Below, one piece after another: positions 46,301 to 53,284 of a stretch of 64,000 bases of DNA. Position numbers and translations under genes: made by a program. How positions within the stretch are numbered: the stretch's first letter is position 1; each line of letters begins with the position of its first letter. The stretch covers positions 4,959,001 through 5,023,000 of the forward strand of contig NZ_CP012673.1 of assembly GCF_002950945.1 (NCBI RefSeq), read 5' to 3'. Under the pieces are notes generated by a model. It saw nothing but the letters and a program-made list of their open reading frames with translations, made no database searches and was not told where the DNA came from. Origin of the DNA: Sorangium cellulosum. GTDB lineage: Bacteria; Myxococcota_A; Polyangia; Polyangiales; Polyangiaceae.

Positions 46301-46993
46301 GGCCTGATGGGTGAACGCGGGGAAGACCGTCTTGATCAGCGCGCTGAACAGGGCGGCGCGGATCTTGGGCTCGGCGCTCTCCCGCGCTTGATCAAAGCGG
46401 GCGGCCGTCCACGCGTCGCCCGCCTTCTTGCCCCAGCGCGCGTCGACCTGGGCGCCGGCATTGAGCTGGGCGAAGAACGCCTCGTCGCCGAGCTGGGCGC
46501 GGAGCCGGGCCGCGTTCTCGAACAGCGGGCCGTCCGCGAAGAGCGGCGCGACGGGCGCGTCGGGGTGCAGCTTGCGCATCTCGTCGAGGTAGGCGGAGAA
46601 GACCTTGTCCCCGAGCGAGGGGGCGTCGATCATGTTGAGGTGCAGGCGGAGGAGCTTCCGCTGCTTCACCCACTCGTGCTTGACGTAGAGGTCGTGGAGC
46701 CTGGGCTCGCTCCATGGCCGCGCGCGGTTCGCGGCGAGCAGGCTCAGGACGGCCATGTAATGGCTCTTGCCGGAGCCGAAGCTGCCGTGGATGAAGGCAG
46801 CGACGTTGCGCTTCTCCGCGATGGCGGTGGCGATCAGCCCGAGGCCCCGGTCGAGCGCGTGGTGGATGTCCGGCGTGATGGCGTAGAGATCCATCAGCGC
46901 GCCCTCGTGGTGGATCGCCTCGGCGAGGCGGACGACGAAGGCGCTGCGGGTGACCTCTTCGGGGAGATCGAGGATGTCGCGGAGCGTGCTCAT
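43376..46993 (-). CDS. pglY: BREX type 2 ATPase PglY
   Basis: I place the start at ATG 46993 (MSTLRDILDLPEEVTRSAFV). The 1205-residue product has Walker A HGSFGSGKSHY (about 69-79), a Walker-B-like MVFFLDELVLWLA (about 255-270), a central cluster of four cysteines (CQRL, CANC, CRND) near residue 505, and long helical regions to the C-terminus. PglY corresponds to BrxC in other BREX types and forms large ATP-binding assemblies. A 26-base gap separates it from the MBL gene upstream, with only a weak GAGAG ribosome-binding site. A nearly identical copy of its first 20 codons lies 3.35 kb upstream at 50286-50345, so the present 5' junction was rearranged. Confidence 0.9.
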   Translation of the reverse strand: MSTLRDILDLPEEVTRSAFVVRLAEAIHHEGALMDLYAITPDIHHALDRGLGLIATAIAEKRNVAAFIHGSFGSGKSHYMAVLSLLAANRARPWSEPRLHDLYVKHEWVKQRKLLRLHLNMIDAPSLGDKVFSAYLDEMRKLHPDAPVAPLFADGPLFENAARLRAQLGDEAFFAQLNAGAQVDARWGKKAGDAWTAARFDQARESAEPKIRAALFSALIKTVFPAFTHQASAFLGFEQGMVAMSRHAASLGYDAMVFFLDELVLWLATKASSPETLNNEIGKLAKLVEGQAAEQAVPIVTFAARQRDIGEMVGEQYAGADATAVRNSLRFWEGRFDTVKLPDKDLPAIIAKRVVHPKDDAAGKKLSAAFDTMRRSLGQAAWGTLLGDLGDESAFRQIYPFSPALVEALVAMSHYLQRERTSLKILVEMLVGQLNDFEIGKLVSVGDLYDALAEGEEPMDGTMRERFAAAKRLYDSELLPVIWEQNQTGTPERCQRLRSDGRTVGCANCRETRCRNDNRIAKTLLLAALAPNCHVFRNLTASRLVQLNHGTLRSPVPGGEATLAATRVRAWAKEVGKVRVQGQEDPLVTVVLEGVDVRPIVQAAGHYDRPGPRKAKLRELLFEALGLEPKEGAVQGYKTLWRGTDREGTIVFGNVREMDDGVLRAAEDDAFRVVIDYPFDDPGRSPQEDEQRIATFMQGTSDTPTVVWLPSFLAESAQRDLGDLVVLDQILDGDNWKSHLANLRPDDQTRAREELTSRATQQRERLRRALDAAYGLVQAQAGVLDPTRSVAQHFHVLRTGTKIRGLSAADLRRGLVSAIEQLLDDLHPHHPRFSDKVTRGKLEKELQMLAQLCESDGQRLALAKSEQSALRFSDELRLVNAREGQATLVAQTYDEVDRQLRAANVDTPDVAAVRRLFDPARTRGYTPEVADFLVLAYATVRGRELVRGDQTVKNPTLGRLDSDAELLQPRLPNETAWHRALARASTLFGISVGKAHTAKNVRAFAEKLNVAVDRALQDRADAVAGQLARHADFFSADPPRLRTARRVEELLHQLKGRDAVAQVQALADLEPETSESAMSRHLTSARTNAEILSNDVNFASFPALVARSDGAAAEILAALRDVLDKDEIMATLATKLSELSIRAQRLLQRPRIATPDGDEATPPPPPEQRAEVSSAAGLSAVVEQLKAALAASPGARIELTWKIVR

Positions 46994-46995
46994 GG
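46936..46995 (-). repeat. Direct repeat copy A: intact pglY 5' end
   Basis: Sixty bases covering the pglY start codon and the next 19 codons match 50286-50345 at about 57 of 60 positions in the same orientation. The repeat pair encloses the STAND-MBL gene pair. Similarity stops at both outer edges. Confidence 0.8.
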
Positions 46996-47019
46996 TGGGT
47001 CTCTCGAAGTGGGGAGTGA

Positions 47020-48093
47020 TCACACGGCGAGGGGCGGGCGGCAGAGCGGGTGATCGAGCAAGTCCACGAACCCGTCGTGCCAGTCGTCGGGGCCGGGGAC
47101 GATCTCGACGCCCTCCGGACTCAGCCAGGCCACGATGGATCCGGCGCAGGGCACCTCGTCCCGCGGGCGGCTGCGGCGGCCATCGCCGCGGGCGACGCGG
47201 TGACGATAGGGGTAGGTCACCTGGGCGGGGTTGCCGAGCGCGCGGTCGCGCGCGAGGAGCGGGTCGTCGTGGCAGCGCGGCGTCAGCTGCGTGCACAGCA
47301 CCCGGCAATCCCCTCCTTCCGCCGGCGCGAAGGGGAGCATCTCCCGCCGCGGGTGCTCGAATCCGTTGTTCGTACCCACGGAGATCACCGCGACGCTCGG
47401 GTGGATCCGCCGGTAGAGGTCGGCCACCTTCCAGGAGCCGAGCCCCTCGTCGATGTTGCCGCCGTGGTGAGGGATGCGGAATACGTTGGCCGGCAAGAGG
47501 TCCGGCTCGAGCCGCTCCCACGCGTCGAGCGTCGCGTCGCCCCCGACGAGGATCGCGTGGTCATCCATGGAGACGCGCAGCACGGTGGAGGTGCGATTGG
47601 GCGCCTCACCACCTTCGAGCCGCATGTCGATCAGCGCCGCGTACTCCGGGAGGACGAGGTCCACAGCCCACGAGCCGCCATCGTGGAGGCGCCGTGGCGC
47701 GAGGTCCCGGAACGACGGCGCGAGCGGGATCCGCCGCTCGTCGTGCCAGCGGACGGCCTGCGCCATGAAGAGGTAGGCCCCGCGACGGGTGTCGCGGTTC
47801 GGGTTCTTGTCGATGTGCGCGTGGAGCGCGTCGACCCTGCCCCCGTCGCCCACGAAAGCCCGCAGGAAGGGCAGCATCCCGGCGATGTGGTCGGAGTCGA
47901 GGTGCGATGTCACCACGGCAGAGAGGTGCCCGATGCGGTGGTCCTTGACGAACCGCGTCGCCACATAGGCATCCCGGCAGTCGAAGAGGATGGGCTTGAA
48001 CGTCGCGTCCGCCTCGGGGCCGAGGACGAACGTGCAGTCACCTTGACCGACGTCGAGCATGTAGACGCCCACGCGCGGCGCCGCATCAGCCAT
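47020..48093 (-). CDS. Metallo-beta-lactamase-fold hydrolase, ComEC/Rec2-like
   Basis: ATG 48093 (MADAAPRVGVYMLDVGQGDC) gives a 357-residue protein with the MBL core. YMLDVGQGDC at the front, SHLDSDH (residues 63-69) as the metal-binding HxxxDH-type motif, FRIPHHGGNID (about 205-215) supplying a further histidine pair, and VISVGTNNGFEHPR near 245. This is the soluble hydrolase part seen in ComEC-type and standalone competence-like enzymes, often nucleases or phosphodiesterases. The start overlaps the NTPase stop by eight bases, so the two are translated together. In defence islands an MBL enzyme beside a STAND NTPase is a known pairing type (for example in the AVAST family, from memory). Identity with any named system is not shown. 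It is not a core BREX gene. Confidence 0.8.
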   Translation of the reverse strand: MADAAPRVGVYMLDVGQGDCTFVLGPEADATFKPILFDCRDAYVATRFVKDHRIGHLSAVVTSHLDSDHIAGMLPFLRAFVGDGGRVDALHAHIDKNPNRDTRRGAYLFMAQAVRWHDERRIPLAPSFRDLAPRRLHDGGSWAVDLVLPEYAALIDMRLEGGEAPNRTSTVLRVSMDDHAILVGGDATLDAWERLEPDLLPANVFRIPHHGGNIDEGLGSWKVADLYRRIHPSVAVISVGTNNGFEHPRREMLPFAPAEGGDCRVLCTQLTPRCHDDPLLARDRALGNPAQVTYPYRHRVARGDGRRSRPRDEVPCAGSIVAWLSPEGVEIVPGPDDWHDGFVDLLDHPLCRPPLAV

Positions 48094-50266
48094 GGGCGCC
48101 CACCCGCTGCTGGAACTCGCGGAGCATCTCGTCAGGATCACCGGAGAACGGCTCCTCCAGCGCTATCACCGGCCCGACCGGCTGGCCGCCGGCGCCCGCG
48201 CCCACGCGCGCGAAGCGGAGGCGATCATCCGCCGCCAGGGCGCCGAGCTCCTCGGCGAGCACGTAGGCCCTGCCCGCGTCGTCCACGAAGAGCAGCTCGT
48301 CGCCGCGGCGCTCCAGCCACCCGACCACCCAGACGTCGTCGCCTGTTCCCGCGAGCAGCCCGGAGGCGACGAGGTCGACGACGCTCAGGAGGAGACCTTT
48401 CCGGGTGATCTTCTCACGCGACAGCGTGTGGGTGGGTCGGGCGAGCAGATCCGCCACCTCGCTACGGAGCTTCTTGAGCATGGCGGCGAGCGCGGTCTTC
48501 GGTGAAGGGCCACGCGCCGAGAGGGCGAGATCCCGCGCCTGACAGGCGTACTCCCTGCCCGCGCGCGGGATGGTGATCTCGATATCACGGTGGAAGAACA
48601 CCGGGGCCTGCCCGCGCACGCGGAGCACGCGCGCCCGGAAGCCCCGCATCAGCATGCCCTGGAGGCGTCGCTCCACGGCGCTGTCGCTGGCGGACTCCGG
48701 CGTGTAGTCGCCCCAGACCGCGACGGCGCTCGCCACATCGCCCCCGTGGAGGAGGTGGTCGACGGTGCGCACGCGCAGCTCGCGTTCCTTCCCCTTGTGA
48801 TCGGGGACGTTATCCCGCTTCCTCGCCTCATCGAGCGCGTCGAGCGCGCGATCCGGGAGCCCGCGCCGGAAGCGGAGCAGCGCGAGATTGGACCAGAACG
48901 TCGCGTTCTGCTTCCATTCGGTGAGGGAGCTCTCGTAACCGCGCTCTGTCTCCTCGGGTAACTCCCGCTGCGCCTGGTGTCGGTTGTAGTGGAAATAATG
49001 CCGTGCGTAGGCCCACGCGTGGGGGCCGATACCCTCGCCGCCGGCGCGGCGGAGCTGCGCGTCGACGTCGAGGACGTCGGCGTAGATCCGCTCCGCACCC
49101 TCGAACTCGCGGCGCAGCGAGAGAGCCCGCGCGTGCTCGATCAGCATCGTGACGCCGTAGCGCGCGTAGCGCTTGGCCTCGGCGGGACTGATATTGACGA
49201 AATGCTTCACGGCCTCGACGATATCGACGGCGCGGAGACCGACGCGGGGGTCGTCGAGCTTGATACCTGCGGAGAACGCCAGCGCGAGGTCGCGGTGGAC
49301 TCCGGCGATGCGCTCCGGCGGCAGCGTGGTGACGCAGAAGTCCTCCCAGGACGGCGTGGCAATCGCGACCCGCGGTCCGTCTCGCGTCACGAGGAGCGCT
49401 CGTTCGGCCGCATCGAGGGCGGCGTCCAGCGCGGCCCTGGTCATGCCGGGGAGCGCGCGGGCGAGGGCGTCGCGCGGGACCGGGCGCCCGTGCAGAGCGA
49501 GGCAGAGCAGCACGTCCGCCATGTCGGCGGTGAGCAGCGACCAGACCTCGTCGAGCAGCTCCTTCTCGTTCAGGCGGCCGGGCGCGAGTGTGTCGACGTC
49601 CTCCGAGAGCACCGTCCGCGCCACGGCGAGACCGAACCGGCCCGGGTCGCCGTAAGCGGCCGACCAGAGCGGACCGACGTCGTGCGCGGTGGCGTTTTCG
49701 ATGGAGCAGGGGGGCCGGGTCGGCCGGTCGAGGGTGACGGGCTCAACGTTCGTGGCGCGTGACACGGGGGCCACCTCGCCGGTGGAGAGGACGGCGTGTC
49801 GGGAAAGCCACGCGCGCAGATCGTGGAGCCGTGGCGCGACGACCTCCCGGATCTCTTTGGACATCCCGTTGCCGAGCGCGTCGACGTCGTCGATGAGGAG
49901 CAACGTGCCGCTCCGCGCGAGCGCTCGGCCGAGCACCTCGAGCGCGGCGGCGGGCTGACCTGCGGATCTGCTGAGCTGCTGGTCTACTTCGACGAGGCAC
50001 TCCGGTCCCGCGTGGTGGGCGATCGTGAGGACCACGTGCTCCACCTGGTCGGCTCCTGGCGGCACCTGGACGAAGACGGCGTCGGAGCCGAGCGCCCGCG
50101 CCACCTGGCGGGCGACGGAGCTCTTGCCGTAGCCGGGGCCGCCGTGGACGAAGACCTGTTTCCCGGCGCGGATCTGGTCCGCCGCGCGGCGCGTCTGCTC
50201 CGTCCAGAGGTCTTCTCGGGTGGCTCTCCAGGTCACGCGGTGCTCCTCGAACCGAACGTACACCAA
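48086..50266 (-). CDS. STAND-like NTPase with TPR-like repeats
   Basis: The 726-residue protein starts with TTG at 50266 (or GTG at 50263) after a GCGAGG ribosome-binding-like sequence. Residues 38-50 carry Walker A (FVHGGPGYGKSSV) and about 115-126 carry Walker B (TLLLIDDVDALG). A winged-helix segment follows (about 235-300: LLCLALHGRPVPRDAL). Helical TPR-like repeats span about 330-520. The C-terminal 200 residues form an unassigned region with VFFHRDIEITIPRAG and DVWVVGWLERRGDELLFVDD. The layout is that of STAND sensors, in which repeats recognise a trigger and the NTPase oligomerises. The MBL enzyme downstream is the probable effector. Its beginning overlaps the pglY-derived leader frame by 34 bases, so it may be translated by coupling to that remnant. 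Confidence 0.75.
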   Translation of the reverse strand: MVYVRFEEHRVTWRATREDLWTEQTRRAADQIRAGKQVFVHGGPGYGKSSVARQVARALGSDAVFVQVPPGADQVEHVVLTIAHHAGPECLVEVDQQLSRSAGQPAAALEVLGRALARSGTLLLIDDVDALGNGMSKEIREVVAPRLHDLRAWLSRHAVLSTGEVAPVSRATNVEPVTLDRPTRPPCSIENATAHDVGPLWSAAYGDPGRFGLAVARTVLSEDVDTLAPGRLNEKELLDEVWSLLTADMADVLLCLALHGRPVPRDALARALPGMTRAALDAALDAAERALLVTRDGPRVAIATPSWEDFCVTTLPPERIAGVHRDLALAFSAGIKLDDPRVGLRAVDIVEAVKHFVNISPAEAKRYARYGVTMLIEHARALSLRREFEGAERIYADVLDVDAQLRRAGGEGIGPHAWAYARHYFHYNRHQAQRELPEETERGYESSLTEWKQNATFWSNLALLRFRRGLPDRALDALDEARKRDNVPDHKGKERELRVRTVDHLLHGGDVASAVAVWGDYTPESASDSAVERRLQGMLMRGFRARVLRVRGQAPVFFHRDIEITIPRAGREYACQARDLALSARGPSPKTALAAMLKKLRSEVADLLARPTHTLSREKITRKGLLLSVVDLVASGLLAGTGDDVWVVGWLERRGDELLFVDDAGRAYVLAEELGALAADDRLRFARVGAGAGGQPVGPVIALEEPFSGDPDEMLREFQQRVGAHG

Positions 50267-50343
50267 GTGCCTCGCGGGTGCCGTCCGAAGGCGCTGCGGG
50301 TGACCGCGTCGGGGAGATCGAGGACGTCGCGGAGCGTGCTCAT
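50233..50343 (-). pseudogene. Truncated second copy of the pglY 5' end (possible leader peptide)
   Basis: From ATG 50343 the frame reads MSTLRDVLDLPDAVTRSAF, nearly identical to the first 19 residues of PglY. It then leaves the family and ends after 36 codons at 50233. DNA identity to pglY covers 50286-50345 (about 57 of 60 bases; copy B of the direct repeat). The third-position change in GAT/GAC and two changes in one codon pair suggest some time since duplication. It overlaps the NTPase start by 34 bases and so may act as a translated leader. I read it as the scar left when the NTPase-MBL pair entered at pglY. Confidence 0.75.
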
Positions 50344-50368
50344 GGGATGACCAGGTCCAGTCCAGGTC

Positions 50369-51349
50369 TCAGCGATAACGAAACGAGGTCGGATCGAAGC
50401 GGAGGCGCGTCTTCTTCCCGGTGACGTCATCCGTCACCTCGAGCACGCGCGGCGGCTTCCCGACGAGAGCCATGGACGCCGGGTGGCCCACATCGTTGCC
50501 GCCGACATGGCTGTGGGTCCAGTAGCTCTGGTGGTCGAGGATCTTCTCGATGCGCCCTTTGCGGAGCGCATACACGTGAATCTCGTCGGTCACCTCCGTC
50601 GTCCCGGCCTCGAGCCGCAGGCGTGTGCGCAGAATCGTGTCCTGGTGCTTGTCGGTGTGCACCGGCTCGGCGCGCACGGTCACGCTGGCGTCGCCGTTCA
50701 CGTCGTAGGGGAGGCTCAGCTGCTGGTAGCCGAGCGCGCGCGCCCCGGTGGGCCCCGGATCGAGCCATGCAACCAGGTGGATGAGGTACCCGCGGCACTG
50801 CTTCGCGGAAGGGAAGCTCGGATCTGGCGTCGTGTCCGGGGGGGCGCCGTCCGCGGTCCCGCACGCCACGATGTCCACGACGCGCTCGAGATCGCCGTCC
50901 TCGTCCAGATTGGCCTCGATCTGCTCGGCGCGCCACGGGGCGACCTGCTCGAGCCGGTCTGCCTCGCGGGGCTCGGCGCCGAGGGCGCGCGCGGGCGCGG
51001 AGAGGTCGACGAGCTGACCGTCCAGCAGCCGATCCTGGAAAGCGCCCACGAGCTCGCCCAGGCGCGCCATGTCGACCGCATCGGGCGTGCCGAGATTCCA
51101 CGTCCGCGGCGCCTGGGGCGGCGAGGGCGGGGCCGTCGCGGTCGACGTGGCGGGGGCGCCCGCGCTCGCGGTCGGATTCGCGGTCGGGGTATGGGCGCCG
51201 GCCGCGGCCGGGGTCGAGGCAACCGCGGCGGGCGCAGGAGGTCCGGAGACCGGCGGCGTCGAGGAGGCCGCCGGCGTCGCGCAGCCCGGCATCGCTCCGC
51301 CGGCGAGCGCGAGCACGAGCAGCCAGAGAGAGGCGTTCAGCCGGACCAT
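50369..51349 (-). CDS. Lipoprotein, candidate immunity partner of the VgrG cargo
   Basis: ATG 51349 gives a 326-residue product with a lipoprotein signal (MVRLNASLWLLVLALAGGA, then MPGC with the lipid-modified Cys). A 70-residue low-complexity Ala/Pro/Thr linker follows, then a compact domain (about 95-326) with DEDGDLERVVDIVACGTADG and a cysteine near QCRGYLIHLVAWLD. DVNGDASVTV and DEDGD resemble calcium-binding-like acidic loops found in FG-GAP-type proteins, but I do not claim homology. It is the last gene of a five-gene string and follows the putative effector by 11 bases. In T6SS cassettes the gene after a periplasmic effector is commonly its immunity protein, and a lipoprotein facing the periplasm would suit a wall-targeting toxin. 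That role is inference. Confidence 0.6.
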   Translation of the reverse strand: MVRLNASLWLLVLALAGGAMPGCATPAASSTPPVSGPPAPAAVASTPAAAGAHTPTANPTASAGAPATSTATAPPSPPQAPRTWNLGTPDAVDMARLGELVGAFQDRLLDGQLVDLSAPARALGAEPREADRLEQVAPWRAEQIEANLDEDGDLERVVDIVACGTADGAPPDTTPDPSFPSAKQCRGYLIHLVAWLDPGPTGARALGYQQLSLPYDVNGDASVTVRAEPVHTDKHQDTILRTRLRLEAGTTEVTDEIHVYALRKGRIEKILDHQSYWTHSHVGGNDVGHPASMALVGKPPRVLEVTDDVTGKKTRLRFDPTSFRYR

Positions 51350-51360
51350 TCGATCCTCTC

Positions 51361-53274
51361 TCACTTCCTCGTCGAGTTCGCGAGCGAGTAGCTCTTGTCG
51401 ATGTGGTTCACGATGGTGTCGGACCCCCGCTGGAACGTCACGACGTACCACGGATCCTTCACCTCGAGCGAGACGTCCGGCTCGAACGGCGGCCACAGCA
51501 GATCGAGCTCGGCGATCGTGCCGATGCGGTGCCGCTTCTTCGTCTTCGTGTCCTTCACGAAGTACACGTCCGGGTCGGCGCGCGGGTCGTCCTGCATGAT
51601 CCTGGAGGGATCCCAGCTCGGAACCGCCGCGGTCGGCTTCAAGAAGCGGTCGAAGTGACGCGCGCACGACTGGAAGAACCAGGCGTCGGCGAAGTCGTTC
51701 TCGTAGGGGGTCTTGACGGCGTTGAGCTTGATAGGGCCCTTCGACTTCTTCGCGCGGAGCTCGAGCAGCGCGTTCTGGATCTTGGACAGCTCGAAGCGCC
51801 GGACGAGGTAATGAATGATGCGCCGGACGATGAGGACGTCGTTGGCGGGCGACGGGCCGCCCGTCAGCCCCTTGATGGCCCAGGGCAGCATATCTCGGTT
51901 GGCGCCGAAATAGATGGCGTGGGCGACGAAGACCGCGAAATTGAAGCACTCCTGGGTCGCGATGGCGTTCGCTGCCGCGATGCTCGTGTAGCCGTGAACC
52001 TTCTTCATCTGCGCTTCGAACACGAGCTCCCGCGTCAGCTCGTCGCGCGCGGTCTGGACCATCATGAAGAGCATCTCCTTCTGGTCCACCAGCGTCTGGA
52101 GCGAGTTGACGGCCGCGTTGATGTGGTAGGTGCCATCCGGGAAATCCGTCCCGCGGACGACGCGCTTCTTGTCCGGGCGCGTGTCGGCGATGAAGTAGTC
52201 GCCGTGCCATCCATCCGGCATGTTGTAGCCGTTCGCGATGAAGCCGGAGACGTAGAAGAACTTGCGCGCGGCGGCGGCCTGCTCGAGCAAGCGGTTCGCC
52301 CGCTTCACCGCGTCGTCCGGGTACGTGCCCGGTGGCGCCGCGACGACCTTGCGCGCCTCGTCCGGCACGGCCTGGAACATGTAATTGAATATCTGGGGCA
52401 GGCCGCCGGGCGCGGCGTAGCCCATGCCCCAGGTGAGGACGCGCCCATCGTAGGTGTTCAACGTGCTGGTCTGGCCCTCTTGCGTGCGGAACATCATCGC
52501 CGCGTTGGCCCGGAACGCGGCGAGCCGCGCGGGCGCGATGGCCGCGTCGCTCGGCGGGGGCCCGGGCGGCGGGGCTGCAGGGTTCGCCGCTGTCGCCGCC
52601 GCGACGGCGGCGTCCCACGCCTTCTTCTTCTCCTCGTGCTCCTTCGTGAGCGTGTCCAGGCGCGCCTTGGCCAGGTCGTAGATCCGCTGGGCCTCGCTCT
52701 CCTGCCACTTGTCGTGCGGGCTCCCCGCGGGCTCGTTGAACATCACCCCGGCGCCTGGTTTCCCCCTCCAGGACACGGACTGCAGGGGGACTTGCGGGAT
52801 CATCGAGCGGGCGTCGTTGATCATGCTCACCAGCGGATCCGGCAGGCTCCCGATCGGAGCGTGCCCCACCTCCCAGAGCTTGTCCGGGTCGCCCGCGGTC
52901 GGCGCGACCTGCTTCAGGTAGTCCACCGCGTGAGGGTTGGTCTCGTCGATGGCCATCAGGCCGGGATCGTCGAGCAGCCTCTTCGGGGCGAAGCGCTCCC
53001 ACGCGCCCATCTCGATCCCGGCGGCGGACGCGTGTGTCTTCTGCCCGTCGGCCGCGTCGATCTTCGTGCTGACGACGTTGGCGTAGCTGGTCAGGACGGT
53101 TTGTTCGCCGGCGTTGGGGTACTTCTTCAGGATCTCGCCGACAGGGCTGAGCTTCGGCCCTGCCGGCGTCCCCGCGGCCCCGGCCGGCGCTCCCGCCGGT
53201 GCGGGGGACGTGGCGCAGACGGCCTTGTAGGCTGGATCGTCGGGCGTGCAGGGGAAGTTCTGCGGCTCGGGCAT
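51361..53274 (-). CDS. Putative VgrG-delivered effector, possibly lysozyme-like
   Basis: I chose ATG 53274 because GAGGAG lies six bases upstream; an ATG at 53301 would overlap vgrG. The 637-residue protein has no signal peptide, as expected for T6SS cargo. Residues about 260-300 read FRTQEGQTSTLNTYDGRVL and TWGMGYAAPGG. The spacing of E, D and T-W-G-M-G resembles the catalytic E/D/T pattern of T4-type lysozymes (E...D..G..T.G.GH). A charged coiled coil (AKARLDTLTKEHEEKKKAW) precedes it and a long helical C-terminus follows. The gene lies 10 bases after vgrG and 11 before the lipoprotein gene. Peptidoglycan hydrolysis fits the PG-binding tail of its VgrG, but the lysozyme reading depends on one motif. 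Confidence 0.55.
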   Translation of the reverse strand: MPEPQNFPCTPDDPAYKAVCATSPAPAGAPAGAAGTPAGPKLSPVGEILKKYPNAGEQTVLTSYANVVSTKIDAADGQKTHASAAGIEMGAWERFAPKRLLDDPGLMAIDETNPHAVDYLKQVAPTAGDPDKLWEVGHAPIGSLPDPLVSMINDARSMIPQVPLQSVSWRGKPGAGVMFNEPAGSPHDKWQESEAQRIYDLAKARLDTLTKEHEEKKKAWDAAVAAATAANPAAPPPGPPPSDAAIAPARLAAFRANAAMMFRTQEGQTSTLNTYDGRVLTWGMGYAAPGGLPQIFNYMFQAVPDEARKVVAAPPGTYPDDAVKRANRLLEQAAAARKFFYVSGFIANGYNMPDGWHGDYFIADTRPDKKRVVRGTDFPDGTYHINAAVNSLQTLVDQKEMLFMMVQTARDELTRELVFEAQMKKVHGYTSIAAANAIATQECFNFAVFVAHAIYFGANRDMLPWAIKGLTGGPSPANDVLIVRRIIHYLVRRFELSKIQNALLELRAKKSKGPIKLNAVKTPYENDFADAWFFQSCARHFDRFLKPTAAVPSWDPSRIMQDDPRADPDVYFVKDTKTKKRHRIGTIAELDLLWPPFEPDVSLEVKDPWYVVTFQRGSDTIVNHIDKSYSLANSTRK

Positions 53275-53284
53275 GGCGTGCTCC

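Noticed and set aside
43751..47053. Very long plus-strand open frame opposite pglY
   Set aside because: It is a shadow of high GC at codon third positions; pglY on the other strand has clear ATPase motifs and operon overlaps, while this frame has only Arg/Glu/Leu-rich sequence.
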